From the IMG/VR virus record IMGVR_UViG_3300025141_000397, positions 1 to 33,770 of that record: DNA of 33,770 nt. One strand, written 5' to 3'. This stretch comes from a virus. Positions within the stretch are counted from its first letter, which is position 1; each line of letters starts with the position of its first letter. Shown piece by piece: positions 7,916-13,507 of this stretch. The position numbers were made by a program, and so were the translations under genes. Under the pieces are notes generated by a model that ran no database searches, was not told the DNA's origin, and was given only the letters and a program-made list of their open reading frames with translations.

Positions 7916-8109
7916 TGAAAGAACCAACCTTAAAATTAGATGCGGATCACTGTCAGTACATAGAATCCGCATTAAAATTTTACAAGGACCATTTTAAGCT
8001 ATGGTGTAAAGATAATAGGTTAAAAGATATGCATATGCATGAAATTGATCGAGCGATTAATGAGATAGATCAATTTAGAAATGATATGTTTGATTGGACT
8101 AGTAAATAA
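7915..8109 (+). CDS. Hypothetical accessory protein (64 aa)
   Basis: A 64-residue helical, charged protein with a His/Met-rich turn (KDMHMHEID) and aromatic helix faces (FYKDHFKLW, MFDWTSK). Its start overlaps the stop of the 77-residue gene (TAATG). An intrinsic terminator follows 15 nt after its stop. Together the pair looks like a self-contained two-gene unit. Two-component modules (inhibitor/regulator, toxin/antitoxin) have this shape, but no family motif supports either choice. Confidence 0.6.
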   Translation: MKEPTLKLDADHCQYIESALKFYKDHFKLWCKDNRLKDMHMHEIDRAINEIDQFRNDMFDWTSK

Positions 8110-8123
8110 AATATACAATAAAT

Positions 8124-8148
8124 AAACCCCCTTTTTTGGGGGTTTTTT
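8124..8148 (+). terminator. Rho-independent terminator
   Basis: AAACCCCC, loop TTTTTT, GGGGGTTT, then a T-run: an 8-bp stem with a T-tract, reading rightward. It ends the 7682-8109 transcription unit and isolates it from the gene at 8276. Confidence 0.88.
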
Positions 8149-8211
8149 GTTTATAGTTTAACTGGTCTTTGCTCCAAAATGGGCAAATTTGTGAATTTTG
8201 GTGCTATTCCT

Positions 8212-8237
8212 CTAATATTTTTACTGATACCATTTTG
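8212..8237. repeat. 26-bp composite repeat, copy 2
   Basis: Same two blocks (CTAATATTTT and ATACCATTTTG) with the same 5-nt spacing as copy 1, 615 nt downstream of it and 38 nt before the gene at 8276. A nearby inverted fragment (CAAAATGGGCAAA, near 8175-8187) partly mirrors the copy 1 sequence. Confidence 0.85.
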
Positions 8238-8275
8238 ATTATTTTTTAATATTCAACTCAAGGAAGGAAAAGAAA

Positions 8276-8692
8276 ATGAAATACAAAATAGAAAAAAATA
8301 TGCCTATAAATAGACATTGTGATTATGATAGGTATGATGAGCAAGAAAATGAGAGTGAACTAGATTTTATGCTTGACATGAAACCAGGTGAATCTGTCTT
8401 TATTTTTCTTGATAATTGGGAAATGAAATTCGCTAAATATTATAAAGAAAAAAGTGATAATAGAAATTCAAGAGATTCTGGAATATACTTCTATAAAAAA
8501 AGGCAGCGAAAAAAACAGGCAAGAATATCCAATTTTCTACGCAATAAAATCAGATCTATTCATGGAAATGATGCGAATGTCGGTACCTTTTTTATGGCTA
8601 GGATAGAATATGAAAGGGAAAAGGATAGTCTGGAGATTATAAAATATGGACACAGATGGCATTGTATAAAAAGGGTGAGTAAGGATTCTTAG
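8276..8692 (+). CDS. Hypothetical accessory protein (138 aa)
   Basis: ATG preceded by AAGGAAGG. A 138-residue charged protein: Asp/Glu-rich N-terminus, a strand-rich middle (GESVFIFLDNWEMKFAKYY), a strongly basic stretch (KKRQRKKQARISNFLRNKI) and a C-terminal beta segment with GHRWHCIKR. The basic stretch suggests nucleic-acid contact. No family is recognised. It stands alone between repeat copies 2 and 3 and converges with the minus-strand gene ending at 8714. Confidence 0.6.
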   Translation: MKYKIEKNMPINRHCDYDRYDEQENESELDFMLDMKPGESVFIFLDNWEMKFAKYYKEKSDNRNSRDSGIYFYKKRQRKKQARISNFLRNKIRSIHGNDANVGTFFMARIEYEREKDSLEIIKYGHRWHCIKRVSKDS

Positions 8693-8713
8693 GTAAAATT
8701 AAAAATTGAGGGT

Positions 8714-9010
8714 CTATTTTCTAATATTTTTTCTCATACCATTTTGGGTTTTTTTGGATTTTGAATTTTGTTTTTCTTTTTCCAGGCGCAACATTCTATT
8801 TCTAAATGACAGCTTATCACGGCCTAAATACTTTAAAAAACATTTATTATGATGCTTAATACTGAGATCGTGATACCAACCTTCCACCATGCTGCACCAG
8901 GTGTCACCATCATCTCTGGCGATCGCCCAGGGGCATAATTTGTCATCTTCCGGTGATAGCTTACAGCGGTTAAAGAATGGTTTAAATTGCTCCATATTAG
9001 TTATAGGCAT
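8714..9010 (-). CDS. Hypothetical Cys/Trp-rich protein (98 aa)
   Basis: A 98-residue protein with a possible metal-binding N-terminal half (CKLSPEDDKLCPWAIARDD, DTWCSMVEGWYH, HHNKCFLKYL) and a Lys-rich helical tail. It is the last gene of the leftward early operon. Its final codons and stop lie inside repeat copy 3, so the repeat encodes the end of this protein. Start uncertain: ATG 9010 lacks an RBS, and a second in-frame ATG at 8995 is no better. Family unknown. Confidence 0.6.
   Translation of the reverse strand: MPITNMEQFKPFFNRCKLSPEDDKLCPWAIARDDGDTWCSMVEGWYHDLSIKHHNKCFLKYLGRDKLSFRNRMLRLEKEKQNSKSKKTQNGMRKNIRK
8721..8746. repeat. 26-bp composite repeat, copy 3
   Basis: Third copy with identical fixed blocks and spacing, 509 nt after copy 2. 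It lies between two convergent genes and overlaps the 3' end of the minus-strand gene 8714-9010. Confidence 0.85.
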
Positions 9011-9024
9011 TTTGGGGCAGAGGG

Positions 9025-9048
9025 GGGCAAAAACAGCGTTTTTTGCCC
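9025..9048. other. Hairpin upstream of the 98-aa gene
   Basis: GGGCAAAAA (9025-9033) pairs with TTTTTGCCC (9040-9048) across a 6-nt loop. T-runs on either side are too short for a convincing terminator. It sits 14 nt upstream of the 98-aa start codon in the mRNA and could act as an attenuator or RNA-processing element. Confidence 0.4.
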
Positions 9049-9067
9049 TTTAGGGGGTTCCTAGGTA

Positions 9068-9120
9068 TGATCATTTTAATCATTTGTAACAACTCCTTTA
9101 ACAAATGATCAATATGATCA
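9068..9120. repeat. Long inverted repeat (20-nt arms), possible operator or origin
   Basis: The left arm 9068-9087 and right arm 9101-9120 are reverse complements at 18 of 20 positions, separated by 13 nt. Each arm contains the palindrome TGATCA and a second TCATT half-site, so the element has internal symmetry as well. It lies in the largest gap of the early operon, right behind the primase-helicase gene. The shape suits a multi-dimer protein site, such as an operator or initiator region; it lacks a T-run and is unlikely to be a terminator. Confidence 0.6.
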
Positions 9121-9132
9121 ACTATACGCACC

Positions 9133-11076
9133 CTAGAGTTCTTTGGCCAAAATAGCATTATTAACCACAAAAAACTGCCCTGTTTTGCCCCTCTCGATCA
9201 AATTAAGGTTTACAAGACGATTTAAATATCGAGTTACTGAAGCTGGGCCTTCAAAGCCTAATTCTTCCATTATCACTGCAAATTGTTTCCTATTAAATTC
9301 ATTTTCTTTCACATCTGTACCTACACCGGCATATGTGCAAATCTGCTTCCATAGTTTAATCTCTACACTTTCCTTGGGATCTGCATAATACACTTCTTCT
9401 TTATTTGGCAGCACCGTTCGATCTTTAAATATCAAATTATCATTATCCCACATAATACCTTGAGCCATCATCCTAGTATCACTATTACCACTGCGTACCT
9501 TGGTCACTTTAAACACGCGCATATCATCAATAAGCTGACTATCTGCCATTTGCATTACATTACTGAGCCAATCGGTAAAGGTCTTACCGCCACGGATCAT
9601 CTCTTTATTTAATGAGCTAAATTGTCCATGGGTCTTATTGTGATGATTGACCAACATGACCGATAGCTCAAATTTGTTCTTTATTCTGCTTATGGTCCCT
9701 AATAAGGGCATCAAATGTTTATTATCACTAACGTCCACACCGGTGCTAGTGTACAAGTTATCTACTACAAGCACATCGAACTTCTTCCTGGAATACTGCA
9801 AGGAGGTTTCAATCCTTTCCCAGTTATCCTGGAACACTCCTGTATCCGGCTGAAATGGAACTATATGTAAATTATTTATATCTCCTGGAGCATCGGGTTC
9901 ATTAAAATATTGTTTAATTTTCTTTATTCGCTTACTTACCTCACCATTTTGCATCTCAAACTGTATTAACAGTACATTTCTCGGCTTCGGCACTGCATAT
10001 CCCAAAAATGGTATCCCTAGTGCTATACAAATAGCAAATTGCGCTACCAGAAACGACTTCCCTAAATTATCGGTACCGGCTATACATCCTGTACCTTGTT
10101 CCTCTAATATCTCCTCTACTATGTATCCAGGTTGTTTCCACTCCGAGTCTATAAAATTGTTTACTGTTAATATGTCAAAGCCACCAAAGTCGCTCGGTTT
10201 ATCGCCAAAGGCGCGTCCGCTGCGGACTAAGCGTTCAAAATCTTCCTTACTACCGCCACCCTGGAAGTAATCGGTAATGTCAAATCCTTCCGGAAATCCC
10301 TCATCAAACGTATATATATTTAATTTTACATCCCGATCCTGGTCTACCACGGCCCTTGCTAACTTCTTTGACCCTTCTCTGCCGGCATCATCGTTGTCAT
10401 ATACGATGTTTATGGTGCTAAAATCTCTTAATTTGCTAATATCTTCCGGTACAGATCCGCTACCGGCCGTAAAACAGATAGCATTTAGTCCATTAGAAAG
10501 CATTGTAACCACATCTTTCTCGCCTTCCACAATATATAGTGTCTCATCTCCTGGAATTCTTGTGAATATTTCTTCTGGGTATATTTTATTTGCCGAAGCA
10601 CCTATTTGGAACACTTTTCCATCTAAATCCTTGTGGAATTTGAAGTGTCGGTACTTTTCATTGCGTTTTATGGGGAAAATATAGCGTTCATTGTCCGGAT
10701 CATAGCCTATAAACAGTTTTCGGACCAACTCTTCGCTCCAAGGCATGTCGCCTATGGCTTCTTTGGTGTTATTTTTGACGTATGTAGCCGCTTCGTTGAT
10801 AATCTTTTGGTATTTTATAGGTATATTGCTACCATTTTTTTCTACTTTCGGCATTGGTGGTGGTTGCATTGGTCTATCTTCGCCACGAATCTTACCTTGA
10901 AACGTCTTATATCCACCCTCACCGCAACCGGCAAAGCATTTCCACTTCCCATCTTCTACATTAAAAGAGAATGAAGGGTTCTTATCTTCATGGAAAGGAC
11001 ACAATCCCTTTGCCTGTTGCCCGTGAACTTTTATATTTTTGACGTGGTTGCGGTAGAAGTCTGTGTAATTAACCAT
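9133..11076 (-). CDS. Primase-helicase (CHC2 zinc finger, TOPRIM, RepA/DnaB-like ATPase)
   Basis: A 647-residue fusion. N-terminal CHC2 zinc finger (Cys26, His29, Cys47, Cys51). TOPRIM with LYIVEGEKD (Glu184) and IVYDNDDAG (Asp227, Asp229). C-terminal RecA-fold ATPase with Walker A GTDNLGKS (334-341), IQFEMQNGE and Walker B FDVLVVDN (433-440). A winged-helix-like tail follows. It would make primers and unwind DNA at the phage fork; no DNA polymerase is encoded, so host polymerase is presumably used. I chose ATG 11076, with AAGGA upstream, rather than a TTG seven codons earlier. Confidence 0.93.
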   Translation of the reverse strand: MVNYTDFYRNHVKNIKVHGQQAKGLCPFHEDKNPSFSFNVEDGKWKCFAGCGEGGYKTFQGKIRGEDRPMQPPPMPKVEKNGSNIPIKYQKIINEAATYVKNNTKEAIGDMPWSEELVRKLFIGYDPDNERYIFPIKRNEKYRHFKFHKDLDGKVFQIGASANKIYPEEIFTRIPGDETLYIVEGEKDVVTMLSNGLNAICFTAGSGSVPEDISKLRDFSTINIVYDNDDAGREGSKKLARAVVDQDRDVKLNIYTFDEGFPEGFDITDYFQGGGSKEDFERLVRSGRAFGDKPSDFGGFDILTVNNFIDSEWKQPGYIVEEILEEQGTGCIAGTDNLGKSFLVAQFAICIALGIPFLGYAVPKPRNVLLIQFEMQNGEVSKRIKKIKQYFNEPDAPGDINNLHIVPFQPDTGVFQDNWERIETSLQYSRKKFDVLVVDNLYTSTGVDVSDNKHLMPLLGTISRIKNKFELSVMLVNHHNKTHGQFSSLNKEMIRGGKTFTDWLSNVMQMADSQLIDDMRVFKVTKVRSGNSDTRMMAQGIMWDNDNLIFKDRTVLPNKEEVYYADPKESVEIKLWKQICTYAGVGTDVKENEFNRKQFAVIMEELGFEGPASVTRYLNRLVNLNLIERGKTGQFFVVNNAILAKEL

Positions 11077-11155
11077 ATATTCCTTTATAATAGCCAATCA
11101 CACAAAGCACACTAGCAAACCCTAGCAATATCCAACCTATGTCTACACAGATCAT
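11069..11155 (-). CDS. Membrane micropeptide (28 aa)
   Basis: ATG at 11153-11155 overlaps the stop of the nuclease gene (ATGA), and the stop overlaps the primase-helicase start region. The 28 residues are MICVDIG followed by about 15 hydrophobic residues (WILLGFASVLCVIGYY) and KGIYG, one membrane helix. The tight coupling on both sides is the main evidence that it is translated. It may serve mainly to couple translation to the primase-helicase. Confidence 0.5.
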   Translation of the reverse strand: MICVDIGWILLGFASVLCVIGYYKGIYG

Positions 11156-11814
11156 TTTTTCTTCTTCAGCGCGTACAAAGCCAAACAATGTTGGAACACA
11201 TCCCAACCCCATTCCATTTTCTTGAGACTTATATCATGGTAGTCATAGGCACCAGTTTCACGATCTAGTCTTAATATACCGCCACTGTCTATTGTTCCGC
11301 CTACCTTTGTGCTTAAACCCATTTCTTCATACGCAATTTTGTACGCAGCGATCTGAATCGTCATCTCTGGATATACACCTTTACTCGTCTTCCAGTCGCA
11401 GAGAACTAATTTGCCACCGATCCTACCCACCATGTCCGCAGTACCACCAAATCTATATTTTTCGGATACTACTTTCACTTCTATATCTAGATATTCTGGA
11501 GTCATCGCTTTTTCCCAATCTAGAAAGGCAACAAATGCCGTCTTTGCCAACTCTATCTGATTTTGGGTGAAGTCGGCCGTACTAACCTTTTGTTTTTTAA
11601 TATGTCCTTCTATAAAACTGTGCGTCAAGGTTCCAGGTTTGGCAGCTTCATCTTTTATTTTATTTGGGTCGTTACCGGCCAAGGCTTCACGTCTTGCCCA
11701 TGCCACTAACATATTTTTATTCCACCCTAACTCATTAATCACCGTAGTTACTCCTGGCAATCTTTCGCCAGTACCAGTCTTATATACTGTGTGTTGTTTT
11801 GTATTTGCTTTCAT
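11152..11814 (-). CDS. RecB/Cas4-like PD-(D/E)XK exonuclease
   Basis: A 220-residue single-domain nuclease. It shows the RecB/Cas4-type motifs in order: LTHSFIEGH (His65), FGGTADMVG (Asp127), LVLCDWKTS (Asp140, Lys142) and the QIAAY helix motif (Gln154, Tyr158). No Cas4-type Cys cluster is present. It probably degrades or processes DNA ends in phage recombination or replication, next to the primase-helicase and in the same operon as an SSB-like gene. The start overlaps the preceding 50-aa gene (ATGA). Confidence 0.88.
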   Translation of the reverse strand: MKANTKQHTVYKTGTGERLPGVTTVINELGWNKNMLVAWARREALAGNDPNKIKDEAAKPGTLTHSFIEGHIKKQKVSTADFTQNQIELAKTAFVAFLDWEKAMTPEYLDIEVKVVSEKYRFGGTADMVGRIGGKLVLCDWKTSKGVYPEMTIQIAAYKIAYEEMGLSTKVGGTIDSGGILRLDRETGAYDYHDISLKKMEWGWDVFQHCLALYALKKKK

Positions 11815-11963
11815 TTGAACTTCCTTACATGTTTCCAGTTATTGATCTTTTGTTTGAATTGTTGTGCTTCCTTTTTATTACTAAAAATCTTTATAGTCTT
11901 TAAGTTTACCAAGTTCACTACATGGTACATGTCGTCTTCTTTCACTATGGCTAATGCTTGCAC
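11811..11963 (-). CDS. Small basic hypothetical protein (50 aa)
   Basis: GTG at 11961-11963 directly follows the stop of the 71-aa gene, and its own stop overlaps the nuclease start (ATGA). The 50-residue product has two short strands (ALAIVKEDDMYHVVNLVNL), then TIKIFSNKKEAQQFKQKINNW and a basic end. The strand-strand-helix pattern with a KKEAQQF helix is common in small early phage proteins. Too short for most gene callers, but positioned precisely. Function unknown. Confidence 0.65.
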   Translation of the reverse strand: MQALAIVKEDDMYHVVNLVNLKTIKIFSNKKEAQQFKQKINNWKHVRKFK

Positions 11964-12179
11964 CTAAACCTTTTCCACCTCACCCGTTTGTGGATTACGC
12001 TGATCTTTTTCTTTTTCTTTTTTCTGCTGCTCTAATAACTCTAACCGTTCTTTTTCATTAATAACATCTTCTAATAATTCTTTCGTGTCATTTGCGTCTA
12101 TATACATACTGATCTGCTTATCTCGATATGTTTTTAATGCCTTTATCATTATCTCTTGACGTTTTTTACTAATTCTCAT
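11964..12179 (-). CDS. Hypothetical charged helical protein (71 aa)
   Basis: A 71-residue, highly charged helical protein with a coiled-coil-prone Glu/Lys stretch in its second half (EKERLELLEQQKKEKEKDQ). The start overlaps the stop of the upstream 67-aa gene (ATGA). Early-operon position suggests a host-interaction or replication accessory role, without direct evidence. Confidence 0.65.
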   Translation of the reverse strand: MRISKKRQEIMIKALKTYRDKQISMYIDANDTKELLEDVINEKERLELLEQQKKEKEKDQRNPQTGEVEKV

Positions 12180-12379
12180 GCTATACCTATTTCCCTTTTT
12201 AATCTTTTAATACGTTCTGATAGTTCCAGATCTTCCAATTCTTCTAATATCCGCACCCCTACCAATAACCCTATAATTGTAGCAAACTCTATATCTTCTG
12301 TGTATGGTTTGTCCGGCTGTGCTTCCATATACGCATTTTTCAGCACTTTTCTGATGTTCCCTATTAGTCGTTCATCCAT
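12176..12379 (-). CDS. Hypothetical helical protein (67 aa)
   Basis: A 67-residue protein with helices around IGNIRKVLKNAYMEAQ and a hydrophobic centre TIIGLLVGVRILEELEDLEL, then a basic end. The centre is interrupted by charges and probably forms a dimerising helix rather than a membrane span. Its ATG directly follows the stop of the 47-aa basic gene. Family not recognised. Confidence 0.65.
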   Translation of the reverse strand: MDERLIGNIRKVLKNAYMEAQPDKPYTEDIEFATIIGLLVGVRILEELEDLELSERIKRLKREIGIA

Positions 12380-12523
12380 TTATGAACCTTTAAACGGTGA
12401 ATTCTGACTAAATATTCCGCGTCTTTGCTTCTGTATCTTTTTTGCATAGGTACTGTTATCCGACATCTTCCCAGACTTATTGCGCTCTATCTTCATTTTT
12501 CTAGTGAGTTTCTTTTTCTTCAC
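12380..12523 (-). CDS. Small very basic protein (47 aa)
   Basis: GTG at 12521-12523; the stop is immediately adjacent to the next ATG. The product is rich in Lys/Arg (KKKKLTRKMKIERNKSGK, then KKIQKQRRGIFSQ), consistent with RNA or DNA binding. The tight packing between neighbours supports it; no family is recognised and the GTG start is not certain. Confidence 0.5.
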   Translation of the reverse strand: MKKKKLTRKMKIERNKSGKMSDNSTYAKKIQKQRRGIFSQNSPFKGS

Positions 12524-12528
12524 TTCTC

Positions 12529-12666
12529 TTATTTCCCATTATCACTTCTTAAACATTGTTTACATAAAACACCACCACCACTTAATGTATAAGGTGCTTT
12601 GTATCTATACTTACCACATATAATACATGATCTAAATCCTAGTAAAGACATTATATATCTAAACAT
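12529..12666 (-). CDS. Zinc-ribbon microprotein (45 aa)
   Basis: ATG at 12664-12666 forms TGATG with the Nmad1 gene stop. The 45-residue product has two CxxC pairs, CIICGKYR and VLCKQCLR, spaced as in a zinc ribbon, joined by a Gly-rich turn (LSGGG). Another in-frame Met lies five codons later. Zinc ribbons of this size in phage early operons often act as small nucleic-acid or protein adaptors; the target here is unknown. Confidence 0.65.
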   Translation of the reverse strand: MFRYIMSLLGFRSCIICGKYRYKAPYTLSGGGVLCKQCLRSDNGK

Positions 12667-13007
12667 CACTTCGCCCACTTTCCGTTTTTGACTATAGTGG
12701 CCATGATCCCGTAATTGCTTACATCCAAAAAGGCATCTTCCATTGGCTCACCTTCAACTGCATTTTCTCTGCGCTTCATTAATAAATTCTTTAATCTCTG
12801 GATCTTGTCATTCATACGGAACCATAATCCCGTTAATGACATCAATACTTCTTCTTCTGTTTCTAACTGTGTACCTACACTAATATTGCCAGATCCATAA
12901 TCATGTTGTTTATGACAAAATAATTCATATTGTTCTTTTTGTAGTCTTTTGAATTCCGAAGTCATCTCCGGCCATTCCTTTTCCATTTGTTTTATTATAT
13001 CACTCAT
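12666..13007 (-). CDS. Nmad1 / DUF1599 nucleotide-modification-associated protein
   Basis: A 113-residue protein from ATG 13007, which overlaps the upstream stop by 8 nt; an earlier ATG (13070) lies inside the upstream gene and is less likely. The pattern fits the Nmad1 (DUF1599) family: CHKQHDYGSGNI (31-42), LWFRMNDKIQRLKNL (61-75), then EDAFLDVSNYGIM (90-102) and a terminal GKW. The family was proposed from comparative genomics to take part in modified-nucleotide metabolism; no reaction has been shown to my knowledge. Its closeness to a cytosine methyltransferase fits that idea. Confidence 0.75.
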   Translation of the reverse strand: MSDIIKQMEKEWPEMTSEFKRLQKEQYELFCHKQHDYGSGNISVGTQLETEEEVLMSLTGLWFRMNDKIQRLKNLLMKRRENAVEGEPMEDAFLDVSNYGIMATIVKNGKWAK

Positions 13008-13383
13008 ATTCTGGAAACTCCTTAAATGCCCAAAACCATAAACGGCCTTTGGTTTGATTATTTTTTGCATTTCGTAAAGCTAGATTAAAGCAATCCATCT
13101 TATCATCGTAAGGAATAAAAGCAATGACATCTTCTGGTAAATAATAAGCTGCAACGCAATCTACTCTTCCAGTTCCAATGTGCTTTGTCATTCTAACTTC
13201 AACACTTGTGCTAGTTTTTAACTTGGTTATAGTCTTTACATTCACGCGCTTAAATGTATTGTGCTTTCTATGTTCCACAACCAAATCCACTCCATCATTG
13301 TCACATTGCGGTATATAAACATTATATCCCTGTCTATGCAATTCTTTGCGAACTGCCAGTTCACCTAAAGTCCCTATTCCCAT
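13000..13383 (-). CDS. PD-(D/E)XK-like nuclease or resolvase
   Basis: A 127-residue protein with TLGELAVRKELHRQGYNVY (Glu8), a CDNDGVDLVVE strand (Asp30, Asp33) and FKRVNVKTI (Lys50), the core order of small PD-(D/E)XK enzymes such as group I intron endonucleases and archaeal-type resolvases. The residue two before Lys50 is Asn, where Glu or Gln is usual, so activity is uncertain. A second conserved block (VAAYYLPEDVIAFIPYDD) follows. It sits between the methyltransferase locus and Nmad1. Confidence 0.7.
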   Translation of the reverse strand: MGIGTLGELAVRKELHRQGYNVYIPQCDNDGVDLVVEHRKHNTFKRVNVKTITKLKTSTSVEVRMTKHIGTGRVDCVAAYYLPEDVIAFIPYDDKMDCFNLALRNAKNNQTKGRLWFWAFKEFPEYE

Positions 13384-13408
13384 TGAATTTCGTAAGGTGT
13401 GTGGATAT

Positions 13409-13507
13409 TTAATTATGTATCCTTTCTAATAAAATTCTTATTGCTCTTTCCGCAGTGTCTGGCACTACGCCATTCCCTAACAACCTTAATCGATCCACTC
13501 GGTTGGC
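13409..13507 (-). other. Out-of-frame C-terminal motif X of the cytosine methyltransferase
   Basis: This frame encodes ANRVDRLRLLGNGVVPDTA and a helix to a stop at 13409, the classic C-terminal motif IX/X of C5-cytosine methyltransferases (RVxRLRxLGNxVVP). It has no start of its own nearby and is in the same frame as the methyltransferase ORF that stops at 14183, 676 nt upstream. Between them the good coding frame is shifted by one. It would be translated only by frameshifting, or it is a remnant. Confidence 0.7.

Noticed and set aside
7597-8746. The three 26-bp repeats as a CRISPR array
   Set aside because: Spacing of 500-600 nt with genes in between, and the variable part is inside the repeat, not a spacer.
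9025-9048. GGGCAAAAA/TTTTTGCCC hairpin as an intrinsic terminator
   Set aside because: T-run too short on either strand, and the stem is mostly A-T. Kept only as an unassigned hairpin.
10000-10025. CCAAAAATGGTAT, a partial match to the repeat reverse complement
   Set aside because: Only one block, inside the primase-helicase coding sequence, without the second block at the right distance.
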